From: Gyrodactylus bullatarudis
Taxonomy: Eukaryota; Platyhelminthes; Monogenea; Gyrodactylidea; Gyrodactylidae
DNA: 24,478 nucleotides
Assembly: GCA_012064415.1 (NCBI GenBank)
Contig: SSNU01000291.1
Span: 22,048-46,525, forward strand
Reading direction: 5' to 3'
The notes below the pieces were generated by a model that saw nothing but the letters and a program-made list of their open reading frames with translations, did not search any database and was not told where the DNA came from. The translations under genes and the position numbers were made by a program. Positions 1 through 7,939 of the stretch are shown here, piece by piece (within the stretch, counting starts at the first letter, position 1; each line of letters opens with the position of its first letter).

Positions 1-189
1 TGAAAAATTAATGAAAAATAGTAAATTTTTATTTAATGAATTCTGTTAGAATTTACTACGAATTGATCTATATGAATATGTAGATAATTTAGCACTCTTT
101 CGAATGACATATCCCACGTCTCAAGATCATATAAAATTAAAACAAGAAGACAGGTTCTATAGGTGTATACTTATTCTTGACTACCACTA

Positions 190-530
190 TAGTTGGTTAA
201 ACATAGACATGAAATTTTGTTGTAAAAATTCAGATGTAATGTTATCTTTCTTTTGTTCAGTTAAAATGCAATCAAGGATATTGTTTAGTCTGGTTGGAGT
301 ATATATTCTTTGATGTAATCCTAAGCTATAGAGGTATGTTCCCAATAGAGTATTGGGATCATTCCAATTTTCGTTAGGAAGGTTGAGATCTCCGAGAATT
401 ATGATTTCACTGCCTGTATTTACTTAATCATTTACAGAGTTTATTGAGGAGGAATCATCACTAATTGTATTATTAGGTTTTCTATAAATTAGAATAATGG
501 TGATAAAGAGTTCCCTTGTATGTCTATGTT
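190..530 (-). pseudogene. Non-LTR retrotransposon endonuclease (EEP/APE-like) relic
   Basis: Read on the minus strand, this stretch encodes the second half of an exonuclease-endonuclease-phosphatase domain, the target-nicking enzyme of LINE-type retrotransposons. Visible in order are ILIYRKPNN (family motif IYRPP), then IIILGDLNLPNENW (the GDFN catalytic strand, Asp and Asn kept), then TPTRLNNILDCILTE (the PTR-x-LD block). One in-frame stop (TAA) lies between the first two blocks. The N-terminal part with the catalytic Glu was not found. Below about position 190 the frame closes before the final SDH block can be recognised. No reverse transcriptase follows in the same orientation, so this is a truncated dead copy. 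The family (Jockey, CR1 and similar) cannot be fixed from this piece. Confidence 0.82.
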
Positions 531-539
531 TCTAAAAAT

Positions 540-1590
540 CAGCTTCTATCTCTAACATTGAAATCAACAAAAAATTCGAACTCAGAGTTCAAAATATGGG
601 AATTTGTCGGGTAATACAAGCAAAAAGGTAAAATTTTAGATCTTTATTCTATACGATGAAAATAAGAAATTTTTTATCCTGACACTGTTATTCTCGGGAC
701 TTGTCTTATCAAACCCATTAGACGAGAACTTACACTATATTAATTTTATAGTTGAAGTCGAAACTGAAAACAGTAAGAAGAAAAATATATGTTGTCTTTA
801 ATTCTGAAATAGCATAAGTGTTCCCGAAATTTATGCTTCCAATTTATCATTACCTTACATTCGTTTCAAACATTTCTTATGAATATGTTGTACATTGACC
901 TAAATAAGGCTCAAGATCATTTTCTCCAAGAGAATCTTTCAGTTTTCATAAATTTCCGTTTAGCTTCTGAAACCAAAAAAATTGTAGAATAATTCAATTT
1001 TTTCTGATGATGTGATTGATGAGTTGACAGAGATAAAGTATTGATAAATATAGAAACTTGTATGGACGGAATCATTTTTATCGGCGAATTTCTTTGTTCG
1101 AATTGGAACTGAGTGAAAATGATATGTTGATGGTGCTGATGTGTCGATAGTCGACTTACGTATATGGAATAGCCAAGCCTGTCCTTCAAAGGATCAGTAA
1201 TCTACCCAAGACATAGTGAAATGACCCAATCATCATGAGAGGACTGCTCCATACCCATACGACTGTAGGAAAAGCAATTCAAACTCCTCGTTGCCCAAGA
1301 TCCTAATACTGTTAGCATTTTTGAAAATGACCTAAAAATATATTAAATGAACCAATTTCTCAATACTCGATAAATGCTATTACTTGCAACGAAGCTCTAA
1401 GAGATAAAGCACGAACGATAACGCTTCTTTTTTTGTTATAAGACTATCTCAAACTTAAGACTAATGGTAACTCATTTTATATCAGACAAGGAAATCCCAT
1501 TCAATCTAGAAAATCAAGTTGAAGATTAACTCGATAGACATGTGATGAAAGGTGAGCCAGGCTGCCCTAATTCTAACATTAAGAAGCAAA
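540..1590. other. Gene-poor AT-rich stretch
   Basis: Apart from the candidate micro-exon at 752-772 I see no supportable coding region. The 90-codon minus-strand frame at 917-1189 is His/Ser/Gln-rich, matches no family I recognise and looks like chance. No repeat shared with the rest of the window was noticed. Confidence 0.5.
752..772 (+). CDS. Candidate micro-exon 1 (21 nt)
   Basis: A 21-nt segment lies between the T-rich acceptor ...taattttatag and the donor gtaagaag. In the phase shared by all the candidates (two bases finish a codon, one base starts the next) it encodes E-V-E-T-E-N. The phase starting one base in contains a TGA; phase 0 is also open. Length is a multiple of three, so inclusion or skipping keeps the frame. 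It is the first of a plus-strand series (6292, 8301, 9220, 14650, 15044, 20003, 22648). Splicing has not been observed; this is inference from site quality and from the pattern. Confidence 0.42.
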
Positions 1591-2010
1591 AATGCAGGAA
1601 TCCACATCTATGTAGATTACTCCACAGGATAGAAAAAAGGGGATTTTCTCAAAAATTAAGATTGCCAACTTCTTCACAACCCAGACTTTTCTGCGGCCTT
1701 TTAACACACCAAGCTCTATGAATAATCACAAAAAATTCTACTCATCAACACTCCTTGGGGTCTACTCAAAAGTAAACGTTCAACCTCTGCGGTCAACAAA
1801 CGCCTAAAATATTTCAAAGAATAAAATATAGTATTCTAGACAAAACAGAACAAGCCTTAGCCTATAGTGACGATGTGAATATCTGGCATGAAAACCAAAA
1901 TATCCTATTGTAGCTGACTAGAAATATAATGGTAATCAAAACGCAAACCTAGACCTCAATCCAGAAAAAGTAGAAGAGTTAAATGTAATCCCAGCCCAAA
2001 AACAAATCTG
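1590..2010 (+). pseudogene. Non-LTR reverse transcriptase relic
   Basis: Several pieces of a LINE-type reverse transcriptase palm appear in order but in shifting frames. They are IANFFTTQTFLRPF (like the IxNFLxxRTF block before the palm), GVYSKVNVQPL (a worn GVPQGSVLSPLL), ALAYSDDVNIW about 115 bp later (the YADD catalytic strand, both Asp kept), and NLDLNPEKVEEL (the LNPxKT strand). The spacing between the GVPQG-like and YxDD blocks fits the family, while the last interval is short, suggesting a deletion. Stops and frame changes make it non-functional. Jockey- or CR1-type fits best. The individual motifs are weak and the call rests on their order. Confidence 0.42.
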
Positions 2011-2020
2011 TGTAAATTGA

Positions 2021-2110
2021 AACGAGATGAAAAATTCATTGAAAAATACATATGTTCTGCTTTACAATTTTCATTTTCATATAGAAAATAATCTATGTAC
2101 AAGAATAGTA
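2021..2110 (-). repeat. Retroelement 3' tail, copy 1
   Basis: This is the most diverged of four related copies (others at 5399, 19129 and 19331). On the minus strand the shared core reads AGCAGAACATATG followed by a polyadenylation-signal region and a T/C/A-rich tail. Here the AATAAA is changed. The core is followed in + coordinates by the shared motif ttacaattttcattttcatata. Confidence 0.6.
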
Positions 2111-2640
2111 TAATAAGTTGTTATTAATGACTCTCAGTGTATATCTTGTAGCCAATTTAGGAAGTTACACAATTCTACAAGATTTCACTCAATTGCTATT
2201 TTGGTCGACCAATTTATGAAGATTATTTTTTGTATATGCTAGTTTGGCCTTTGCAATACATCAAAAAACATTGTGCACAAATACATACTATAGTAGGCTT
2301 ATTTTCTCTTTCGCTAATAATAATAATAATGTTGTTAAAATTATCAATAACTAGGAATGGATTTACTCAATCTTAGATAGATTATTGTCTTGTAATAATA
2401 AATAATTCCAATGCTAAAAACATGTTTTCATTCAACTCAATGAACTAGTACGTAGTACGTGCACCTTCATGAATCTAATCTGTACACGTAAATATGATTG
2501 GTTCCGTAGAAGTTATTTCGGTTTTAATTTGAGGTCGTATACGCCGATCGGTACTCAAAGGGTTACAAAAAAATCAAGTCTACTAGTAAGCGACATATGT
2601 ATTTTTAATTATCTTGAAATATTTGATTACTTTTACGAAG
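2110..2640. other. Non-coding stretch with (TAA)n microsatellite
   Basis: It holds a short TAA microsatellite at about 2318-2333 and AT-rich sequence. The open frame starting at 2469 is only believable as PLE protein from about 2640; before that it shows no family resemblance. Confidence 0.5.
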
Positions 2641-3643
2641 CACCAAAGCACTTGGTCCTGACTCTACCGTTCAAAGGCGATGTGCCCAACACAATACTGA
2701 GGAACAAACTCAGCAAAATAACAAAAGATACCTACCCTGGCCACCAGATCCGGTATCTCTCCAAGACCACCAAATTATTGAATGACCGTAACAAGGACCC
2801 AATCCACTGGCTAAACAGAAGGAATGTTGTTTACGAGTTCAAATGCTCGTGTGGTCTTACATACATCGGGATGACAACCAGAACCCTTGCTGCCAGATGC
2901 AAGGAACACTTGAACAAATCCAATAAAACCTCCTCCATACAGGAACACCTAAAAGCATCAAACCACCCTGCTAGTAAAGAAAATTTCAGCATAAGTTATA
3001 TGACAGATCCCAAACTCAGCAAAGCACAGTCAAAAAAGATCCTGAAATTGCGGAAGCAAAATTAGTTAATGATGAAAAACTAGCCCTTTGTGCACAAAAA
3101 CTCCTAGGACGGAATCTCGGTTTCACAGTTATGAATTTCCACAAAGCCCAGAACATCATCACAAAAGTATCCAAATTGACAAATAATGCCGAAAACCTCT
3201 ACAATCCAGGCTCAACCTTGGTACAAAAAGTACAGACCTCAACATCAGCTGATGAACCTTCAAAGAGCAAACCTGGGAAAACCATAAAGAAAGTTTTCAA
3301 ACCCACAATAACTTCAACTCAACCCCCTGTACAAGATGCGAAACAGACAACCACCCAACCTTCCACGCATCTACGAAGAATAACACAATCCACTGAGAGA
3401 AAGGAGAACAATGCGAACAAGCCCAAGGAAATCACCAACTTAATTCCCAGTCCTGACATGGCAACCACTTTGGCATCAGAAAACCAAACCTCAACATTAG
3501 TTGATAAGCAACCTTCCACAGAACAACAAGCCCAGGACCCCCAAAACCCAGCAACCCCAAATGATCGCAAACGTTTCTTTTCACAGCCCGGATTAATAAC
3601 CTCAACCCCAAATCGAAAAAGGAGCCCCTATACATCACTCTAG
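2640..3643 (+). pseudogene. Penelope-like element C-terminus: GIY-YIG endonuclease plus long Thr/Pro-rich tail
   Basis: This is the end of a PLE polyprotein, the telomerase-related reverse transcriptase fused to a GIY-YIG nicking endonuclease. The frame at 2640-3065 begins in the RT-EN linker (LTLPFKGDVPNTILRNKL). It then gives VVYEFKCSCGLTYIGMTTRTLAARCKEHL, which is the CxC plus GIY-YIG core with Tyr-Ile-Gly, Arg and the EH helix, followed by the HLKASNHP region. At 3032-3038 the sequence AAAAAAG occurs as A_AAA_AAG. Reading continues in the -1 frame as DPEIAEAKLVNDEKLALCAQK, the usual PLE end, and then runs about 170 residues rich in Thr, Pro, Gln, Ser and Lys to the stop at 3641. The RT domain is missing, so the copy is 5'-truncated. 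The frame change is either an A-run indel or a programmed slip. Confidence 0.85.
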
Positions 3644-3868
3644 AAACACAAAACTTTTGTTCATATGAACTAAACTGAATCATATTATGTGTTTTGATGC
3701 ATTTTGACCAGTATCCTTGCACATAAGTCTTTGTTAGCAGCGGGACCGTCAGATCAAATCGACTTCAAATCTCAGGAAAAGAATTACTGACTGAAAAAGA
3801 ACTCAAACTAAAAGGTAGAGTCTCCTTTGATCTTCTATTGTCATTCTCTGAAAAACTATTACTTTTAG
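3644..3868. other. Spacer between PLE end and retrozyme
   Basis: About 225 bp of non-coding sequence, probably the 3' untranslated tail of the PLE followed by unrelated flank. No terminator, repeat or open frame could be supported. Confidence 0.4.
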
Positions 3869-3920
3869 ATGTTAGAGTTCGGATGTGTCAATTCCATAAG
3901 AGAGTCAACTCACGGTGGCA

Positions 3921-3963
3921 GATGTATACGCGTTTCGTCCTTATTAGGATTCGTCAGTACACC
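3921..3963 (-). ncRNA. Type I hammerhead ribozyme, complete core
   Basis: On the minus strand the order is stem I 5' strand GGUGUA (3963-3958), CUGACGA (3957-3951), stem II AUCC-UAAUAA-GGAC (3950-3937), GAAA (3936-3933), stem III CGCGU (3932-3928), cleavage site after A3927, then stem I 3' strand UACAUC (3926-3921). Stem I pairs over six positions (one G-U). CUGANGA, the GAAA box and a GUA cleavage triplet are all present. Two departures may weaken it: the first pair of stem II is A/C instead of G-C, and the site is GUA rather than GUC. Stem III, ACGCGU, is self-complementary with no loop, so it can only pair properly between two ribozymes, as known for PLE and newt minimal hammerheads. Confidence 0.86.
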
Positions 3964-4033
3964 ATAGCCAGGATTCGAACCCAGGTCTTCAACGTTGTGA
4001 GGCGACGCTTCTAACCGCTAGGCCAGAACCCCC
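3964..4033 (-). promoter_or_regulatory. tRNA-like internal Pol III promoter (A and B boxes)
   Basis: On the minus strand TGGCCTAGCGGT (4025-4014) matches 11 of 12 positions of the A-box consensus TRGCNNAGYNGG. GGTTCGAATCC (3981-3971) matches the B box exactly, at a tRNA-like spacing. A T-arm can be drawn (CTGGG/CCTGG around TTCGAAT). The middle resembles a tRNA-Val anticodon region (GCCTCAC), but the anticodon stem only pairs with a 9-nt loop. The acceptor stem does not close because the 3' side is replaced by hammerhead stem I. It is therefore a tRNA-derived promoter rather than a working tRNA. It would drive transcription of the retrozyme towards lower coordinates. Confidence 0.75.
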
Positions 4034-4289
4034 GTTCATCTCCTATTACTCCACACTCCCATAGTATTGACACCACCTACACACTGTTTTTTTGTAAATA
4101 AGCACCATATGGAAATTACGGTGTTTTTAGACAATTAACCTACTAGCAAAGTGTGGTCACCTGTAATTACTATATCCATGTGAACTCTAACTTGATGGAG
4201 ATTGTCTTCTCACACCTAGATGTTAGAAATTCGGATAAGCAAGTGTCAATTCCATAAGAGAGTCGAATAATATTCAACTCACGGTGGAA

Positions 4290-4312
4290 GATGTAGACGC
4301 GTTTCGTCCTTA
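4290..4312 (-). ncRNA. Truncated hammerhead (upstream half missing)
   Basis: The minus strand reads AAGGAC-GAAA-CGCGU-C followed by UACAUC. This is the 3' strand of stem II, the GAAA box, stem III, a canonical GUC cleavage triplet and the 3' strand of stem I. The CUGANGA box and the 5' strands are absent because the repeat breaks at about 4312, where a PLE relic begins. It marks the 5' end of the retrozyme unit and cannot cleave alone. Confidence 0.78.
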
Positions 4313-4841
4313 AATGGTAATACCAAGAAATTTGTTGACAAATTCATGAATGTATTTATGGATAGAAATGAGGTTGTCGAAACAGATGAATTGGAGAAAA
4401 CAACTATTTTTATGAAGCTCAACTTCAAAGGTGATGGGTTCAGTAATGACATTAGAAGAAGGCTAAATGATCTCATCAATCAACATTATAATAACATACC
4501 ATCGAAAATTGTTTTTAAAACTTAGAGATTGTTTAGTTTGATTCATAAGGAAAACTCTAATAGTTTACAAATTCCAATGTAATTGTGAAGCCTCATATAT
4601 AGGTAGAACGATTAGGAAATTATCTACACGAGCGGAGTATAATCTGAAGAAGAATACCGCGGTTACAAGGCATGTTAGACAAGAAGAGCATACAGCTGCA
4701 ATTTCTAATTTTTCCGTTTTATACAAAAACCCTAATGACGACAGCATAGATGTATGGGTGAAGGAGAAATTCTTCATTAATCTAAATAAACCTAATCTAT
4801 GTGTTCAAAAAAACTATTCCTATAATCTGCAACTACCTTAG
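4307..4841 (+). pseudogene. Penelope-like element C-terminus, copy 2
   Basis: The plus strand encodes NGNTKKFVDKFMNVF...IFMKLNFKGDGFSNDIRRRLNDL, the PLE RT-EN linker. After a stop and a frame change at about 4525-4565 comes VYKFQCNCEASYIGRTIRKLSTR, the CxC and GIY-YIG core. It continues with VTRHVRQEEHTAAISNFSVLY and VWVKEKFFINLNKPNLCVQKN to a stop at 4839. The EH helix is altered (AEYN). It has no Thr/Pro-rich tail, so it belongs to a different PLE lineage from the copy at 2640. A related but rearranged copy lies inverted at 10250-10757, and the similarity runs about 300 bp past the stop codon, identifying 4842-5137 as its 3' untranslated tail. Confidence 0.8.
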
Positions 4842-5137
4842 CCAATGTGAGCTCTTTCACTCTTCTTTCCACTGGAGAGTTTTGTTGTTTTTTCAGCTTG
4901 CATTTTATTTTAATTTTATTTGACCCTTACTATTTTTTTCATGATTTGTAAAATATTATCTTAAATGAATTCTTAACTGATATCATTTTTGAAGAATCAT
5001 CACTGATTATGCTTCAAGAAAGTACATCACTGATGATGTACATCTGGTTTTAATATATATTCTTTCAATTTTCTAAATTATGAATATAAGTAGGTTTTCG
5101 GACGTGTTTGAAAAATTACGTGAATTACTTATTCGTT
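4842..5137 (+). repeat. 3' tail of PLE copy 2, shared with inverted copy at 10250
   Basis: The sequence from the stop codon through GAGCTCTTTCACTCTTC to GGACGTGTTTGAAAAA...ACGTGAATTA recurs in reverse orientation at 10250-10560 with scattered substitutions and small indels. It is non-coding and represents the element's 3' untranslated region. Confidence 0.75.
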
Positions 5138-5192
5138 TTTACCACATTTTTATTAAATATGATTAATTTGGTTATATAAGAAAGGCGTAAAT

Positions 5193-5284
5193 TACTTAAA
5201 TAAATGTAAATGTGGCTCATCGTACGTAGGACAAACAGTGAGGCCTGTGAAGGCAAGAATAAAGGATCATTCGATAGTACGCAA
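5193..5284 (+). pseudogene. PLE GIY-YIG fragment, copy 3
   Basis: A short open piece reads YLNKCKCGSSYVGQTVRPVKARIKDHSIVRN. This is the CxC, YVG and R-x-x-x-R-x-x-x-H signature of the PLE GIY-YIG endonuclease. It is cut off exactly where the left arm of the 896-bp foldback element begins at 5285, which suggests the foldback inserted into it. I could not recognise the continuation on the far side (after 6180). Confidence 0.72.
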
Positions 5285-6180
5285 TTGTGTTTTTACGTGT
5301 ATTTTATAATGTAATGTTAAAACATAGGAAGAAGATACCCTAAGGAATAAAAGCATATACAGGCTTCTTTGTTTAATCATGTTCACGCACATTTCTACTT
5401 GAAATGAAAATTTATTCAACAATTCATAAATTCTGTCATAATTTTCATCATGTATGAAATAATAATAATAATAAGTTAAAGGAAAATAAAAAAGAAGAAA
5501 TTTATTTTTATTTGTGTATAATAATAATTAAAATAGTATGCAAAAAATCTGTTACAATCTAAATCTTATCTATGAAAAATTTTATATAGTTATTCACGTA
5601 TCCCTTATTCTCGATGAATTTAAAATTTATGTTTTTTCTTTGTTATTATGTAATTTTGCGATTCTCTGTGCTATTGGAAAGTCTCTTGATCATCATCACC
5701 TTGATCATCATTATCACTAATTGTACCATTGTAGTACCAATTGTCATTTGTTTTGGGATTGTATGACTACCAATCAGAATAATTGCTTGAAGATCCGCTT
5801 CGTATATTGATAAACTTATATAGCTCCTGGGAAACGGCTACTAAAGAGGTGTACCAAACAACAATAACCCGCTGCTTCAAAAAACTAAAAATAAACAATT
5901 AAATAGCAGGAAGAATATAATGCGAATAAATTTGTAACCACCCTGTTTTTTTCAAATCTATTCAAACGTGTATGAAAGAAACATTGAACTTTCCTCGTAA
6001 ATAAAAAATACACATTTCAGTCAGGAAAGGAAAGGTGGGGAATCCAACATTTTATCAGTCTAGAGGTAGAAATATGCGTGAACATGATAAAACAAAGAAG
6101 CCTGTATATGCTTTATATTCCTTAGGGTATCTCCTTCCTATGTTTTAACATTACATTATAAAATACACGTGAAAACACAA
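5285..6180. mobile_element. Foldback / long-TIR DNA element, 896 bp
   Basis: Arms of about 115 bp at 5285-5398 and 6066-6180 are inverted copies with only a few differences, starting TTGTGTTTT(T/C)ACGTG at both outer ends. The interior has no believable transposase; it holds a retroelement 3' tail (5399-5600) and AT-rich sequence. No clear target-site duplication was found. The ends do not match the AGTACTCCCT termini of the other two inverted-repeat elements, so it is a separate family. The 60-codon frame at 5538 is not supported as a gene. Confidence 0.8.
5399..5600 (-). repeat. Retroelement 3' tail, copy 2 (inside foldback)
   Basis: It starts flush with the inner edge of the left foldback arm. 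It shares the GAAATGAAAATTTATT start (minus-strand AATAAA then a CATTTC tail), the TATAATAATTAAAATAG block and the AAAAAATCT...CAATCTAAATC block with the copy at 19129. A TAA microsatellite sits at about 5459-5475. Confidence 0.65.
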
Positions 6181-6747
6181 GTTAATAGTGTAAACAGATG
6201 ACCAAATTTTAACTGTAATTATAATTCACTAGTCATTCAATCTTCTCACTTTGAAAAATCTATCTGTTATTCATATTATCCTGTTTTATAGATAGATATG
6301 AAACTTCAAGCAGTAAGTAACTGATTTTTATTCTAATAAATTGCCTTAGTTTTCATGTTTTATATCTTTATAAATCAAACTAAACAGTATTTGTGTTTTA
6401 AATTTTCAATCGTATATTATTGTAAAATAGGTGATTAAAAGGTCGTTCCTATTGTCTGAAACATTGATGAAACATCCGTCTACAAATTTCTCAAGATAAC
6501 CATTTGCCATCAGACATATCTTTGAATTCTCTATTTCATTCGACCATTTCTCCGGACTAGTTATTATTCTTATCCTCTTCGCTAGAATAATCACTAAGCC
6601 AATTTAATGCAATATAGAACTGAAACTGGCATAATGAAGATATTTCCCATTATCAGTCTTCTTCTTGAAAATTTTTCGTAGGATTGATCTATTTTCTTTT
6701 CTGGTTAGCTCAAAATCTAAAAAAACTCAAAGTCTCATACATAGTAA
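6181..6747. other. Non-coding stretch with one candidate micro-exon
   Basis: It contains the candidate micro-exon at 6292-6312. The 62-codon minus-strand frame at 6406-6594 matches no family I know. Nothing else was seen. Confidence 0.45.
6292..6312 (+). CDS. Candidate micro-exon 2 (21 nt)
   Basis: A 21-nt segment lies between acceptor cctgttttatag and donor gtaagtaac. In the shared phase it encodes R-Y-E-T-S-S; the alternative phase starting one base in hits TAG at once. The codon split with micro-exon 1 (A plus AT) would be AAT, Asn. Unconfirmed by transcript data. Confidence 0.45.
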
Positions 6748-7401
6748 ATGTATTGTTTCGATGAAGCTTGGAAAGACCTCAGAGACTACAATATCCATTA
6801 TTTTAAGTGTCTTAGGATGTATAATCTAGATATTCTACTAAGATCAAGCAGGTTAGAATCTTCATTGACCATGCAAAATACAGTACAGCATATTCAGGAA
6901 ACAGTTACCAGGTACCATATTGATAAGAATCTCCTGAACTTAATTGTGACTGACGCGGCCAAATACAATACATCTGCAACTCCTCATTTAAAAGTATTGT
7001 TCCATGTAACATGCACAGCACATTTGCTTCATAACTGTGCAATGAAGATCAAGGATTCGTATACAAATGTAAATATACTAATATCTTCTGTAAAGGCCCT
7101 GGTAGAGAAAAACCGACACCATCAAGCTGCTTTTGACTCTATTGGTCAACCTCCTTCAGTCGTCATAACTAGATGGGGAACTTGGTTAAAGGCTGTCAAC
7201 TATTATGCATGCAATTTAGTGGAGGTTCGTACAATTGTTTTATCTCTGAGTGGTAGAGGAGAGATTATTACCAAAGCAAAATCAGCAGTTGAACAAGAAA
7301 CTTTGCTTCAAGATTTGATAGAAATTAACTTCTGTTACTCCGAATTGGTCTCTGTTATAGAAAGATTTGAATCCCGAGAATTTACAATTTATAGTCTATA
7401 A
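6748..7401 (+). pseudogene. hAT-superfamily transposase fragment
   Basis: The open frame encodes the middle of a hAT transposase from about residue 30 onward. LIVTDAAKYN carries the second catalytic Asp (residue 69) in its usual strand. HVTCTAHLLHNC (residues 86-97) is the C-x2-H motif. ITRWGTWL holds the conserved Arg-Trp, and an insertion-domain segment follows up to FESREFTI. The BED-type zinc finger, first Asp and the C-terminal hATC dimerisation region with the catalytic Glu are absent. From VKALVEKNRHHQ to FESREFTI it aligns residue for residue with the hAT copy at 21044-21797, roughly half identical, so the two are members of one clade. The ATG at 6748 is probably not a true start. No terminal repeats were found around it. 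Confidence 0.82.
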
Positions 7402-7716
7402 CCTTTCCCTTATTTGACTTAGTTAAAAAGATGTTCTCATTAGATTTAAGTTCCTTAAGCGCTGCAAAATTTTCTTTAGTAAGAAATCTAGATCTAAGAG
7501 GTTGACGACAAAAACTTCTTTAGATAGATAAAATATTAAGTTTAATTTTCTCTGTGGTAGAATCATCTTTATGGTTTCGGGTAAGACCTAGTTCATACAT
7601 TAAAAGGTGCATTGTTTTCGATTTCGTTGAGTCATTTTGAAATACAAAAATTGGGACCAAGAGATAGGATTTCCTTTTGCTCCTTAGATAATACAAGATC
7701 AAAGGCGAAAATAATG
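7402..7716 (-). pseudogene. PLE polyprotein N-terminal region relic
   Basis: On the minus strand two separate frames give LSKEQKEILSLGPNFCIS and then FLTKENFAALKELKSNENIFLTKSNKG. These match the block LSxEExxLLSxGPNF and the ITKEExxALKxLRxNxxIxIxxxDKG that open the reverse transcriptase domain of Penelope-like elements, in the right order and about the right distance apart. Several stops and frame changes separate them. It begins immediately next to the end of the hAT relic, in the opposite orientation. No RT palm follows towards lower coordinates. Confidence 0.66.
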
Positions 7717-7939
7717 TGTTACCGAATCTTTATCCAAGGTTGTAAAGTAATCAAGAAGAGAGCCAGATCGACTGCGCTTTCCAGGTTCTTAACAGAGTAT
7801 CAAGTTATTGATAAAGTATATCAAGAAAGGTTGGTCCAAAAATTTTACTGAGACTATAATTCCCTTCCCATGTACAAAACAGAGGACTTTTTTACTGGAG
7901 AATTTTTATTGACACATAGCTTGTAATTTCAAGAAAACT
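7717..7939 (+). other. Unassigned open segment upstream of gypsy integrase
   Basis: A basic 40-50 codon stretch (VIKKRARSTALSRFLTEYQVIDKVYQ) precedes the gypsy integrase relic on the same strand. It may be worn gypsy sequence, but I recognise no RT or RNase H motif in it. Confidence 0.3.

Larger units (their letters stand above)
3869..4312 (-). mobile_element. Hammerhead-ribozyme retrozyme, about 1.2 units
   Basis: Two direct copies of a segment lie 369 bp apart on the minus strand. Both contain GGACGAAACGCGU followed by UACAUC, a CCACCGUGAGUUG block and UAUGGAAUUGACAC. The lower copy (3869-3963) has a full hammerhead fold; the upper copy (4238-4312) is cut off inside stem II. The two predicted cleavage sites (4296/4295 and 3927/3926) bound a 369-nt monomer that ends in a tRNA-like Pol III promoter. 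Established knowledge: metazoan retrozymes are short non-autonomous repeats with type I hammerheads, copied as circular RNAs and linked to Penelope-like elements. No target duplication was recognised. The right end abuts a PLE relic in the opposite orientation. Confidence 0.8.

Noticed and set aside
104..313. 69-codon plus-strand ORF
   Set aside because: Shadow of the minus-strand endonuclease relic.
917..1189. 90-codon minus-strand ORF rich in His, Ser and Gln
   Set aside because: No family resemblance and no supporting context; likely chance.
2318..2333. CRISPR-like or regulatory repeats at the TAA microsatellites
   Set aside because: Plain trinucleotide microsatellites, as also seen at 5459 and 19481.
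3319..3722. Minus-strand ORFs of 83 and 96 codons
   Set aside because: Shadows of the PLE Thr/Pro-rich tail on the other strand.
3964..4033. Functional tRNA-Val gene
   Set aside because: A/B boxes are good, but the acceptor stem does not close and the anticodon arm is deformed; better read as a retroelement promoter.
4279..4777. Minus-strand ORFs of 66 and 70 codons
   Set aside because: Shadows of the plus-strand PLE copy 2.
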